A model generated the notes under the pieces. It was not told the DNA's origin. It did not search any database and saw nothing but the letters and a program-made list of their open reading frames with translations. Below, in pieces: positions 44,206 to 56,438 of a stretch of 64,000 nt of DNA (positions are counted from its first letter, which is position 1; each line of letters opens with the position of its first letter). The position numbers were made by a program, and so were the translations under genes. Source of the DNA: Laccaria trichodermophora (Eukaryota > Basidiomycota > Agaricomycetes > Agaricales > Hydnangiaceae); the NCBI GenBank assembly GCA_018417955.1, contig JACTVC010000002.1, positions 806,001-870,000 of the forward strand, read 5' to 3'.

Positions 44206-45866
44206 GTATTCTTCTGGAAAGTCATCGTTCTTGACCAATGTTGGCAAGCTCCTCTCTGAAGGCCCATTTGAGCTCATACATCCAACTGTTTTTGGATCCT
44301 GTCGACATCCTTGCCTTGCGATTCGTGAGTCACATTTGATCTACAAGTGATTTTGTGCAAAAGTTGGGTTCTAAGTATTGTTTTTTTAGACATGTAAACA
44401 CCTTTCTGGCACCACAAGGTTGCGGACTGTGTGGATGAACGCTGTCCAGAGCATCAGCATCGCACAGGGCGTGTTTTTACCCAGTTTTCCGGTGGAACAG
44501 ATGTCGCTTGACGATCTGAAACATGCAGCTCTCTCCCCTTGTCGATTTCGGGATCGTGTTCAGAAGGCTGACAGAATCACCCCCTTTTTCACTCGCCTGT
44601 TTACTCCCCAGATGCATAGTGCTGACCTGGAGCCAGACTCGATATTTACAGTCAACCTCGTGCCTGATGGTAGATTCCTCTTCACCTCAAACTGGAAGGG
44701 TGAGCTTCACCTTTGGGATATAGGCTAAAATGCTGGAGGAGACATGAAAACATCCCCTGTTGCCACTTTGGCAGGCTCGAAAAGATGGCCCAATCGCCGT
44801 GTCGACCATATCAGGCCTACATCAAACTCAGACTCTCTATACGTCTTCACAAGTGAGCAGGGTGATATCCTCTCAGGTTATCAGGATGACTTGTAAGCTG
44901 TTGCTTCTATTTTGCATCATCGAAACTGATTTCTTTTAAAAGGATGGCTTGCTATGAGATATACCCGACTTCTGAGGACCCACATTTCAGCCGACTAGGC
45001 ACCTTGAGCATTTATAATGTGAACCAGACAACAAGTTCCAAAGACTATTTGGTTTGTTACCAAAATGAAGATTCAATATTCAGTCTTTACAGTCTGGAAG
45101 TACACAGCACAAGGGCTTGGTGTCTGTTGGGTTTTTTGTCAAGATGATGATCCAGGTGACTTTTATGGGGTACTTCTGTTATACGTCTGATTCCGACTGC
45201 AAATTCTCATTCCATTGCCTGTAGATGTTCATTTGCAATGGCAATTTGATCACATTCCACACTAACGATTTCTGCTTGTGGACGATACCTGACCTGACAC
45301 CATTGATCAACGGCGAGGCAACGTTCATTGACTCAGAGTATTTGGAACCGAAGCTTCGTCTCTTTGTAGATGGAGGTTGGCTAAAGGTAGCTCTGCCCTC
45401 ATGCTGGCTCCCAGAATCTGCTCAGAAGCAGTTTGGTGTCTATCATGATAAAAATACAATCACGGCACACTGCAAAGTCAAATCTATCGATGCTTTGCAG
45501 GAGCTTGGTCTGCCAAATATCCTCCCCATACATTCTGGCTCTGTCCTATCTTCTTTTTGTCATGACATAGACGATCTACAGCCATTCCACATAACAGAAG
45601 ATGGATTCCTTCAAACATGGTCAACATGGGGAAGGATCACCTTTGGCATCCTTTCGAAACCTAGCCCAAACAATCCCCCTTACTCCTACACCAAAACTTC
45701 CATTTGGATGGGATCAGGGAGGGCTGTACAACATGATTTTTGTCTAATGGCAGGACGACTCGTTGTCCGTGTCTTGAGCTCCGTGACTGGTCCTGAGATC
45801 CAGATTGTAGACTTTATCCATCCCATGTCTTTCTCGAAGACAGCACACACTAGCATTTTTACGTGA
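44204..45866 (+). pseudogene. F-box/propeller-like paralog A
   Basis: Paralog of 53557-55183. The exon 1 remainder VGKLLSEG... reaches YIQLFLDPVDILALRF, the F-box core, only after a frame change near 44,275. After an intron (GTGAGT...TTTAG) comes TCKHLSGTTRLRTVWMNAV, MSLDDLKHAALSP and NLVPDGRFLFTSNW. A TAA at about 44,727 interrupts the frame right after LHLWDIG; beyond it the paralog alignment resumes (TSPVATLAGS). Later exons MACYEIYPTSEDPHFSRLG and MFICNGNLITFH...FCLWTIP are open to 45866. F-box proteins recruit substrates to SCF ubiquitin ligases; a WD-like propeller would bind the target. Two lesions make this copy a pseudogene. Confidence 0.7.
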
Positions 45867-46162
45867 CTGTGATCCACGATCCAATCATTGAAGCTAAGCT
45901 GAAGCAATGCTGAAATGCACTGTTTAAAGTACTGTCGAGAGAAACCACCTTTAATGCATTCTGCAAATTTCTGGTGGTGTTGAACAGTGTAGTTGAGGAG
46001 ATCGAGCGTGAGATGAGGACAGCTTAAATCTTGCCGATGCCTTGGGGAAAAGCAAGAGATGTAGAATACTAGATTATCCCGTTTCGTGAAGTATCGAATA
46101 ATAAGCCTAAGTGTTCTTGCAATTTTCAGAGGATGCGTGCAAGTTCGGCATCGGTGAGGACT
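45867..46162. other. Spacer before LTR element
   Basis: No gene seen. Confidence 0.4.
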
Positions 46163-46481
46163 TGTGATATAGGATTGGAAGGGAATGCCCAGAGGTCATA
46201 GTCAAACAGTGGTATATAGCTAGATTTGGATATCTTACATAATATATTGATCTTTTGTCTTGAACCACCACCTTGTCAGCAGTCTTGCCATCCTCTTGCA
46301 CTACATGTAGTGCTTTGTATAACTGTACTTCCTACAGTATGCATAATCATGTTGGGCCAGCTGAGTATCTTGTAACTGCTCATTGCTCACTCATGGGAGT
46401 TGATCCCAGATCCACCCATTCTTGCCTCCTCCTTCCCTCTTGGCTTCAGCTATGCGAGAAGTTCAGAGTGAACACTTCACA
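46163..46481 (+). repeat. 5' LTR of non-autonomous element
   Basis: 319 bp; TGTGATATAGG...CTTCACA. Confidence 0.95.
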
Positions 46482-47204
46482 ATGGTGGGGGCACCACGGA
46501 CTTCACCAAAGCATGGTTGAAGTCTGCATTTCTTGGTAGAGGGAGAGCTGGAGAGTTGTGGGAATGCGCCAGCTCATCACAGGAGGAACCTTAGCATGGA
46601 TGGTAGCTGCTGCTCGCGCACTTTGCGGTGGGCTTACTACTTCATGTGAAAGGGCTCATCCATCCTTCAGTTGGATGAACCATTGACTTTAGCTTGTGCT
46701 TGCACAGCTGGTTGAGGTTTGTTCGATTGGGTTGCTGCGCTGACTCTGAGCAGCTGGGCTTCGGGATTTCGCGACTACGCGGCCTGAAGTCTACTGTGAG
46801 GAGAGTTCCTACTCACCTATGTCTGGATTCCGCGACTACGCGACCATTGACTTGGTGAGGAGGTCGCCCACAACCAGTGTCGCCTGCTGCTTTGCGCTGC
46901 TTCACTGTCTCTCAGACTCCACCTGTTCCTCAACCATCTCCCTTGTCTTTTAGCATCTAGGCCTCTCAAGAACAGCCAGATGTTCATTGACATCCCTCCA
47001 GTTCAGTCTACTGCTCTGGAAATTATGTGCTATGCCCTACTATGCTTCTCTCCCAATCTTTGCTGTTTTCTTGCTTGAGGAATGAGTGTTCTCATCCTCC
47101 TTACTTCTCTATGAACTCCCTGGAATGGCACTTCTTGGTTTCTGAATGGTTAGAAGGGTTGGGAGTGGTTTTGGGTTGGATGGGGTTGATGGGACATCAA
47201 CATG

Positions 47205-48170
47205 GGACTTATTTACATCATATCTCGCCAACCGACACCCCGATTGCTCTCGTCTTATTTGCGCTGGGAAGCCCTCGTTCACACCTTCCTTTGGACTCCC
47301 TGAACTCGCCAAACGGTCGCGTATTGGCTGTGTTTCGCCTAGTTCAACCTGGCATGGCCAAAATGAACATATCTCGTCCGTTCTCGGCGAGATCCTCGTC
47401 GTTCCTTTTGTTCTTTGGCTCGTTTTGAAGCCACGGTCAATGCGCTTCTGGGAAGCCTTTATACGCGCCAAACGGACGAGCGGTTCTTGTGTTACAGCAC
47501 CATCCCCCCAACAACCATTTACACAGGACTTATCCACATCATATCTCACCAACCGACGCTCCGATTGCTCTCGTCTCTTTTGCGCTGGGATGCCCTCGTT
47601 CATACCTTTCTTTGGACCCCCTGACTTCGCCAAACGGTCGCGTATTGGCTGCGCTTCACCTACTTCAGCCTGGTATGACCAAAATGAACATATTTCGTCC
47701 GTTCTCGGCGAGATCCTGGTCGTTCCTTTTGTTCTTTGGCTTGTTTTAAAGCCACGGTCAATGCGCTTCTGGGAAGCCCTCATACGCGTCAAACGGACGA
47801 GCGGTTCTCGTGTTACAGCACCATCCCTCCAACAACCATTTACAGGGTGCTTATTCATGTCATATCTCGCCAACCGACGGCCGTATCGCTCTCGTCTTTT
47901 TTGCGTTGGGAAGCCCTAATTTACAGCTTTTTTTGGATTCCCTGAACTCGCCAAACGGTCACCTATTGGCTGCGCTTCGCCTAGTTCAGCCTGGTATGAC
48001 CAACATGAACATATTTCGTCCGTTCTCGGCGAGATCTCGGTCGCCTCTTTCGTTCTTTGGTTCGTTTTGAAGCTACGGTCAATGCGCTTCTGGGAAGCCC
48101 TCATACGCATCAAACAGACAAGCGGTTCTTGCGTTACAGCGTCATCTCTCCAACAACCATTTCCCCATTC
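47205..48170 (+). repeat. 321-bp tandem repeat, three copies
   Basis: Anchor GAACATATTTCGTCCGTTCT occurs at 47364, 47685 and 48006, exactly 321 bp apart. Because 321 is a multiple of three, long frames stay open on both strands (47146-47919 plus, 47109-47873 minus). This is repeat geometry, not evidence of a protein. Confidence 0.9.
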
Positions 48171-48544
48171 CTATTGTCATAACCTGCTCGCATCGGACGT
48201 TCTATAGCTCATTTTAAACGTCTGAATCGTACCTTTCCGACGCACCTATTCACATCAATAATGGACAAAAGCCTGGTCTGCAGCATGCATTTACTCCAGA
48301 ACTGCAGTTTCTGGGTACTTCCTCTCTATCTCAACGACCACGGCTCGTCACGATACGCGAATTATACCGTTGGAACGGTGTCGTTCGTAGCTTTCGAACG
48401 GGTATTTGATCCCCAGGAACGGGCCAGAAATCACTACGCTATGCTCAAACACATTTTTGGCTACCTCAGGATCTCCCCTCTATTTGGGGTGTTAAGACTT
48501 GATTGGAGGACTCTTATGGGCAGGGGAGACACCTCAACTGGTTG

Positions 48545-48930
48545 AGAGTTGCTGCTCGCGCATTACGCGGCAGACTCTTCTTCAGTCATGGTAACCTTCT
48601 GGCTCCATCAGAAGGCTGATTGCTGCTCGCGTGTTGCGCGGCGGATCAGTGTGGAGGAGTTGCAGCTCGCGCATTACGCGGCAGACTCTTCTTCAATCAT
48701 GGTAACCTTCTGGGTCCCTCAGAAGTACTGATTGCTGCTTGCGTGTTACGCGGCGGATCAGTGTTGAGGAGTTGCTGCTCGCACATTATGCGGCGTACTC
48801 TTCTTCAATCATGATAACCTTCTGGCTCCTGATTGCAGCTCGCATGTTTTGCGGTGGATCAGTGTTGAGGAGTTGCTGCTCGCACATTATGCGGTGGACT
48901 CTTCTTCAATCATGGTAACCTTACAGATTG
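48545..48930 (+). repeat. About 110-bp tandem repeat, four copies
   Basis: Units start at GCTGCTCGCGCATTACGCGG near 48551, 48664, 48775 and 48883, each followed by GACTCTTCTTCAATCATGGT. Confidence 0.85.
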
Positions 48931-49189
48931 CTGCTTGTGTGTTGCATGGCCTGTGTCCACTCTGGGGGGCAAAATTTATGACAACATTTTTTTCCCCTCC
49001 TTTCCTTCAACCTCTTATCATTCCTACCCAACATGGCACCACCTTTACCCACTCAGACACCAACTTAGGATCATGGCTTGTAATTTTCCACTGCACAATC
49101 TTTTCGCCTCTATCCTCCCTGGCTTGATTCTTGAGATTCGCACACTGGAAAAGTGGGGGGCTGTAGGGGAGTATAGGTGGAAGATGGGA

Positions 49190-49415
49190 GGAGAGGCGCA
49201 AGCCTCTATCCCATTACACGCTCCCCACGTCCAGACGACACACCACAATGGAAGCAAGCTACATCATCTTGATGGGTAGAGGGAGTTGAGTTGGGATCAA
49301 CGATCTGAGTGGAGAGGCGCAAGCCTCTATCACACTATACATGTCTTATACCCAGACCACAAGTATGATGGAAGCATGCTACACCATCTTGATGGGGAAA
49401 GGCAATGGAGTTGGG
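49190..49415 (+). repeat. Duplicated 115-bp unit
   Basis: Two copies of GAGGCGCAAGCCTCTATC...CATCTTGATGGG, the first word being an 18-bp near-palindrome. Confidence 0.8.
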
Positions 49416-49720
49416 ATGGATGACCTGGAAGCCATCCACTTGCATGGTTTCCCAGTACTCATGGTTATACATCACTGAAGAGAGAATGGGAGGATCATAT
49501 GGGTATTTCTGGGTTAAGCTGGGAGCTTACAGTGACCAGCTTTCCAGATAGCAAATTATTTGGGGCCAAATTTTTTCTTTCTTTTATTCATCTTCTTTGC
49601 TTTGCTACCTTTTGGTCTCATTTTATCCTGATATTCACTCTGGGGGGCAAGAGGATTTCTATTCTATTATTCTTCCCCACCATTGTTTTCCTTACATGCC
49701 CTCTGGACATTGGGGGGCTT

Positions 49721-50039
49721 TGTGATATAGGATTGGAAGGGAATGCCCAGAGGCCATAGTCAAACAGTGGTATATAGCTAGATTTGGATATCTTACATAA
49801 TATATTGATCTTTTGTCTTGAACCACCACCTTGTCAGCAGTCTTGCCATCCTCTTGCACTACATGTAGTGCTTTGTATAACTGTACTTCCTACAGTATGC
49901 ATAATCATGTTGGGCCAGCTGAGTATCTTGTAACTGCTCATTGCTCACTCATGGGAGTTGATCCCAGATCCACCCATTCTTGCCTCCTCCTTCCCTCTTG
50001 GCTTCAGCTATGCGAGAAGTTCAGAGTGAATGCTTCACA
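49721..50039 (+). repeat. 3' LTR of non-autonomous element
   Basis: 319 bp, near-identical to the 5' LTR. Confidence 0.95.
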
Positions 50040-50044
50040 GGACT

Positions 50045-51484
50045 CCAGGGGACTCTGAGTTGAATGCAGCCGATAGAATGGTAGGCTCGTGACCAGCCAT
50101 TTCACACTCCGCTGCACTATGTGTGAAACGGCTGGTAACAACAAACGACATTTGACTGAGTCACGCTCTGTCACGTCTGACTTGGTGAAATTTCACGCTT
50201 CGTCGCTACCAACTACAAGTCAAACTTGCTTTCATCACCTTCACCCTCTTCCTCCTCTTTGCTTGGTGCCTTGAGATCACCCTCAACATCAACATGGAAT
50301 ACTTCATCCATGTCAAAGGCTACATCTTCCTCTGTCAGCCTTGGTAGGGTAGGTTCTTCAAACCCATGTTCAAGCTCATTCATCAGCTCAACCAACTCTC
50401 CCTCCTGCTCCTCTTCCCCTCCCTGCTCCTCTTCCTCATCTATATTAGCCACCCTGCTTGGTTCAACTGGAGCACCTGAAGGGATGTTGGGGTCTGGACT
50501 GGCAGTGTGGATGGGGTGGGCTGTAGCTGCATTGTTATTGGTCTCATGTGGCTTCATCGTTGAAGTCATGCAATGCCGCTTCGAGTGTCCCTCCAATTCT
50601 TATCCTGTGACCCCACTTCATTCGCAGTCTATCCCCATCACGTCGTCAAGTCGTCCGCCAGCGCTCCCGTCAAATCCTGCTACCCCACTCCGTTCGCAGT
50701 CTACCCTCATTGCATCGTCAAGTTGTCCACCAGCACCACCATCAACTTGACTCACATCAAACCAGCCACAATTCCCTCCTGGCCCTTCACAATCAATGCC
50801 GGCATTCAGCCATGCTCATCCTTACCAGCAGCTCACCCCACCTTTTCATAATCCATATGAACATCTTTTATACCATTCACATCCTTCCTCGCACCAAGGC
50901 TATCCCCCCCTTCCCCCACAACACTCCAACAAGGCCCCAATCTGCATTTGTAGGAGGCCCAAGTTCTCTGCAGTTCAGAAACTATATACCTGCCAGCCCC
51001 TCCCCCTCAGATACCTCGTAGCACCTTACCATTGTCTACTCCCTATCCCTGCAACCCCAGTACTTAAGTTTCACTAGATTTTGAAAAAAAAAACACCTTT
51101 ATGAACCTATCTAATATTAATCTATGGCCTTCAAAACATCGAAAAATTCAATCGTGAAATGTACGATTTTTGATGTGTTGAGGCCGAATTTTTTCTAAGG
51201 CAGCGTCACGCTAGGGGGAACCCCTTGGAATCGCGTTCGTTCTGCCCAGTCCTTACGCGGTACCCTTGCCTTTCACACTCCGCCTCCTATTTTTGGTAGT
51301 AGTTGGTGTTGTTGTGGTAAATGTTGGTGCTGTTTGCCAGTAGTACGAAAAGGGAAGGGTCCGCGTAAGGTACTGGTCGCGAGTCTAATAGAATGGCTAC
51401 ATGCTTTGACCAAACAAGTACATACTCACTTCAAAGCGTTTGTTGAAACTTCTTGACGAGACGACCAACGATCGTGCGCGATGG
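50045..51484. other. Region with one acidic open frame, otherwise gene-free
   Basis: The minus-strand frame 50213-50596 (127 aa) is strongly acidic (EEEEQGGEEEQEGELVELM) with FEEPTLPRLTEEDVAFDMD before its end. It could be the tail of a gene whose other exons are lost. Pro/Ser-rich frames on the plus strand have no motif. Confidence 0.35.
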
Positions 51485-53202
51485 ATGGTGCATCGCTGGA
51501 TGCCCTGTGCAACTTATCGTCTCAATACAGGCCGTGGTTCTCCTGAAATTCCATTGTTATCGCTCTCGCTGGATTTACTCATACACCTTTTCACTTTCTT
51601 GAATCCCCTCGATATCATCGCTCTGAGAAAAGTAAGGGCTTCGGCTGCACCAATTGAGATTCCATATGCTGATCTTTTGACTGTGCCGTAGATATGTAAA
51701 ACCTTGCATCAGGCCACTTTGCAGCGCCACGTTTGGGTGAACGCCCTCAACACGTCTGTGTCGCGAATTCTGTCTTTGCGCCTTCTTTTCCTTTGTTACA
51801 GATGTCGTTGACGGAATTAGAGCATGCTGCTGTCACCCCCTCCTTGTGGCCATCCATCGGCTCGGCTTGTAAACCGGTGCCAGATGGTCGATGCGTCCAC
51901 AGTACCAAACGTTTGCTTTGCAGATCACACAATCATGACGATGATGGTGATGTTTCATGGGGCAGTCATTTTCATGGTTCATTCCTTGTTCCTGGGGGTC
52001 GATACTTGATACTTTTTCATGACGACCTGCTGAGCCTCTACGACCTTGAAAATACCCCGGATATTCTACTGGATCACAAAACTCAAGTCCTTGCATCTGT
52101 GAAAACCCAATACGGAGGCCGTTTTCTTGTTCATCCTAGCCCAGATAGCTTAGCTCTTCGAATTTTTGTTCTAGCATCCGAAACCATCGAAGACGAGCAT
52201 AACCCGGCAACTTTAGCTGATATGTTAGCGTTGGTGGTGTTTTCTTGTAATTTCAGTCGTGTCGCTCAGTTCAAATCTATTCAGTTGGGATTACGGGTTC
52301 CAAGTATACGAAATATACCCCCCGCGACCACCCTCAATTTGTGTTGCTCTCCGACTGGTTGCTTGTACAGCCGATGAACTCGGGCACTCACCTATATTCG
52401 ATAAATCTCAACCGAATAGTTTTCAAATTCGGCGACGTCTTGAAGGTCTGGGATTTTGTGGCCGAGACGTCAGCAATGTGGCGCGTCCTGGACACCCACC
52501 TCCGTAAAGTGCGTTTTTTTTTCAATATATGCCACGCACCTCTCAGGCTTCGCTGGATTCCAGATTATCATTGCTGGGGACGCGTTCATCTTACTTGGTA
52601 ATGCAGGCGTATCGGTATGGAACATACCACCTCTTCTGCCTCATGATCGCGAACATACCACCCTATCACATGCCGACATCGCCATCCTCAGCCCACTCTT
52701 CCGGATCGATTACCCTGAATGGATGCCACCCCTTAACTATGAATCTGTGATCCAAAGGCCTTGGGATTGGTATGCGGAGCCTTGGTGTTACGACATTGTT
52801 GCTCCAAGCGAACTCGGCTTTGAGATTTCGCGCTATCGGGTGATTTTCAACATGGACATGACTGCGGGAACTATCGAAAAGACAGCGGGCTTTGAGCTTG
52901 TGACCGGCACAAAAACGGGTATCGACTTTGTTGAGTCCTATCGCATGTGCCACGACCAGTTGATTATGTGTTGGACCGAGGGCTCCGTGGTCAAGACCTA
53001 TACATCTAGACTGTCCTCTCGTGACAGTGTCTATCCGGGGCGCCAGATGCCACTGATTATCAAGGAACAGACAGGATTTATGGAGGAGACACTCAAGATA
53101 TCCCTCTGTCCATCTTCCGCTCGACTTTGTCTGATCTCCAGTTATGGTAGTGAAGTTTACATTTATGACTTTCGTTCGCCCAAATGTCTAACCCAAGTCT
53201 GA
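51485..53202 (+). pseudogene. F-box/propeller-like paralog B
   Basis: Exon 1 carries a good F-box (LSLDLLIHLFTFLNPLDIIA), then a 60-bp intron (51632-51691). Exon 2 starts ICKTLHQATLQRHVWVNAL, but the frame shifts by a one-base loss near 51,749 before FAPSFPLLQMSLTELEHAA. Two more shifts lie near 52,285 (a GGG run) and 52,320 (a CCCCCC run). Then FVLLSDWLLVQPMNSGTHLY and DVLKVWDFVAE, a 55-bp intron (52509-52563), and a long open exon from IIIAGDAFILL to a C-terminal YGSEVYIYDFRSP, a propeller-like blade. Homopolymer positions mean some shifts could be sequencing errors. The start codon is uncertain (51481 and 51485 lie in different frames). Confidence 0.65.
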
Positions 53203-53556
53203 CCCATACGGAAAGTTGCTGGCATTGCTCGCTCGCTTTTGTAAATCAGAGTATTTTCAAACTTCAGACACAAGACCACCTGACCGCGGTACCTAAACCC
53301 ACTCTCCACTTGCTCTACTTTCTCCCCACCAGGACGTATGCGACTTGTATACGACAATGCGTGAAGATTCATATGATCGTGAACTAAGGTACGACTTCAC
53401 ATCATATCGAAGCTGTCTAGGAGAGACTAGCGTGAAGACAACTTCTGAATAAAAAATATTATAAACTGGCACGCTAACCACGTGATTCGCCTACATTCTC
53501 GACTCCTGATTTGCTCCTAATGTCTCGTTCACTCTCACTGTCGACATCACGTCGAC

Positions 53557-55183
53557 ATGGACGCCGGCCTGAATCTTTCTTGCGAGTCCTTGACCGGTGT
53601 TGGAAAACTCCTTTTTAAGGGCTCACTGGACCTTCTAATTCACATACAACTGTTCTTAGACCCAGTTGACATTCTTGCCTTACGGTCAGTGAGTGCCGGT
53701 GTAACGTACTGAAGCTATTGGTTACATTCTCACACTCTTGACCCAGACATGTAAACACCTTGGGGACGCGACTCGATCGCGGACTGTGTGGATGAATGCC
53801 GTTCGGAATGTCAGTGTCGCACAGGGTGCATTTTTACCGAGTTTCCCGCTGCAGGACATGTCGCTCGACGATCTGGAACATGCGGCCCTGTCTCCTCGTC
53901 GATTATGGGCTCTTATCGGCAAGGCCGACGTAACGAAACCCTTCCTCATCCGCGTCTTCACGCCTCGTACGTCGCGGGGAGCTGAGCCAGTTTCAATTGA
54001 TGGAGCCCGTCTCGTACCTGGCGGTAGATTTCTGCTCACCTCGACCAACAACGGGGGTCTTTCCCTTTGGGATATTGGTTTCAATGCCGGTACACATATG
54101 AAGATATTTCCCATTGCCACCTTGGCGGGTTCTTCTGCGACCTCCAGCAGCAGTGTCGCCAATGTTGGATGTACACCAGATTCAAGTGGTTTATATATCT
54201 TTCTGAAGAGTCGGCTGGTTAATGGGTATGCCATCGTTTCCAATTTGCGTCCTGATATCCCTCCCTAATGTATTTGATAGCCATTCTCAGGTATCTTGTT
54301 ATGAGATTTACCCGATCTCTGAGTCTCCAAACTTCAGCCAACTAGGCACCTTATGCGCTCGCGGGCCCCTCAAACGGACCAATATTTCCAAAGATTATTT
54401 TATTGGTACTACAGTGCAGCCATCAACGCTCATAATCTGGAGCTATACAAAACGAGAGCTTGGTGTCAGCTGGGATGTTGATAGCGTTTACGATGTAAGT
54501 ATGTTGCCCAGCTTGACCGGCTTACCTCATCTCCTGCCTTGTAGTTGTGGGTTCTTGGTGATACTGTGATTACATTCCATGAGTACCACTTTTCCTTGTG
54601 GACAATACCAGAGCTACAACCGTTGGCCGATGGGTATGCCCCGGTTATCACACAGGAATCCAAGTGGGCTTTTGCATATGCAGTTGAACAAGAAGGAGGG
54701 CCGAGTTTAGGTTTACCCAACAGTTGGGTCCCAGACCATGCTCGAAACCAATTTGGCATTTATCATGATGAAACTCCCGCCATGGCTCTCTACAGAGTCA
54801 AGTCTATCTATGCTAATCAGGATCCCGATCTGCCAGACATTCTTCCCGTGCGTTCCGGCTCTGTGCCACTTTCAAACTCCTTGGACCTGGGTGCATCCTA
54901 CCTCAGTCCGCTCCATGTAACGGGAGACGGGTTTCTCCAAACGTGGAAAACGTCGAATCATATCTCCATTGATATTATGATGAAGCCTAGTCCAGCCAAT
55001 CCCACATACTCCTCTGCCACCTCCAATATTTGGAAAGACCCGCGGAACATAGAAGAACTTAAGTTTGGCTATGAATTTTGTCCAGTGACAGGACGACTCA
55101 TTGTCCACATCAAGGGTTCGGACACTGGTGGTGATAATGAAGTGCGGATTATGGACTTCATTCCTCCCCGGTCTTTCTCGTGA
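53557..55183 (+). CDS. F-box/propeller-like paralog C (best preserved)
   Basis: Four exons join in frame: 53557-53688, 53747-54225, 54281-54494 and 54545-55183, with introns of 58, 55 and 50 bp, giving 487 aa. Exon 1 holds the F-box (GSLDLLIHIQLFLDPVDILA). The next exon has TCKHLGDATRSRTVWMNAV and MSLDDLEHAALSPRRL. The rest alternates blade-like strands (LVPGGRFLLTSTNNGGLSLW, WVLGDTVITFHEYHFSLW). The predicted role is substrate choice for an SCF ubiquitin ligase, by analogy only. A GTGAGT overlapping the stop and an open frame to about 55,437 (ESDRLCLNFNRD) suggest the gene may run on in a further exon or has lost its original end. Relatives A and B lie upstream, D downstream on the other strand. 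Confidence 0.7.
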
Positions 55184-56438
55184 GTATTCGAACAAATTAT
55201 CAGCCGAATCCAGACTTAAGCATCCTCCTTTACTAGGTGACTGTGGTGCTTCAATTCAGATGCCGAGGTCGGTTCTTGAACATACCCTTCTACCCAAGCA
55301 GGCGGATTTGTCAAGTGTATGACGTGGAGAAACTGCTTTCCTGATGTATCGCTGCCCCTCCCTCGCCAGTGAATCGGACAGACTGTGCCTGAATTTCAAT
55401 AGGGATAAGCGTCTGGTATACATGGGCAATTTATGATCTTGTAAAGGAGACGGGGAATCTGGAATATCGTGGAAGAAGATTCAGCAAGAAGGGTCCTTCT
55501 TATATTATAGAGCTCACTGGCGATATGGCCCACCATTGAACATGCTGTCGATCAATGACCCTTTTAGACTAGGTAGCTAAAAGCCGGATGCACATTATAG
55601 CATTATTGTCGACCAATAAGAGGTTATTCCACGTTGATGCGTTGAACGAATCAACATCACAGGCCAAGATGAGAACAACGTAAGCATGGAGGCAATGGGT
55701 CATATATATGGCTGAAGGAAAACAGTACCAACGATAGTGCCTCTCCACTCACAAAACAAGCCAGCCCGGGTTAGGATAGTATATCTTCAGAAAGATCCTC
55801 ACAGGAAGGAGCGCGGAACGAGCAAGTCCAAGGCTCGAATCTCCGAATCGACCGGGGCACTACTACAATTTCAACCGTAAGACAACCTGTTGTAGGACAG
55901 AAATCGAAATACAGCGCATCGGTTGCAGGTGGAGAGGGTTGCAAACGGAGTGTCGGAGCATGTTTGAGTGGGCACTGAAATCAGATCAACGACCAGTTCA
56001 TGTCCGTCGTCCATGCTTGGATGAGCGATCCATCATTGACATGCAAAAATGTAATCCTTCAGCGCGTAGAGGACCGAAGGAGGGATCGATGGACCCAGTC
56101 GCATAATAAGACATTGTTGATCCTGTGTTAATGCGTTGAAATTAGGCGCTCCCTTGTGAAGCCAAAGTGAAGGAACACTGATCAAACGATCTTCGCCTTG
56201 ATTTGAGTATGCTTATCTAACTTATAACCGAGGAATAGAGGAGTGGAGGGTGTGTCGCCTGGGAGAGTGTGAAGAGTTGGTATTGTCCAGAGAGTAAAGT
56301 TCCACTCATGAAAGATTACTATGTTTTCTTCCGTAAAGCACATCTAATGTCGCGAAAACTAGATTGAATTTTTCAAGTCGACGTTGAAAATTAAACATGG
56401 TCACTTACAGAGCATAGGCTTGAGTTGGTGGCCCATAT
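55184..56438. other. Spacer between paralogs C and D
   Basis: The first 250 bp retain coding character related to paralog C's C-terminus. A B-box-like GGCTCGAATC near 55,830 has no matching tRNA fold. Nothing else supported. Confidence 0.4.

Larger units (their letters stand above)
46163..50039 (+). mobile_element. Non-autonomous LTR element, 3,877 bp, no gag/pol
   Basis: 319-bp LTRs (46163-46481, 49721-50039) begin TGTGA and end TCACA, are flanked by the exact 5-bp duplication GGACT (46158-46162, 50040-50044), and differ at about three positions. TTGGGGGGCTT before the 3' LTR is a plausible polypurine tract; TGGTGGGGGCACC just inside the 5' LTR may be a primer site. The 3.2-kb interior has no gag, RT or integrase motif on either strand. 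Instead it holds a 321-bp tandem array, a roughly 110-bp array and a duplicated 115-bp unit. It must have moved with proteins supplied in trans, as for LARD/TRIM-type elements. Confidence 0.9.

Noticed and set aside
47109..47919. Overlapping 250-codon frames on both strands inside the LTR element
   Set aside because: They arise from the 321-bp period being divisible by three; no motif or splice support.
55765..55850. Possible tRNA with GGCTCGAATC B box
   Set aside because: A box fails at key bases and acceptor halves do not pair well.
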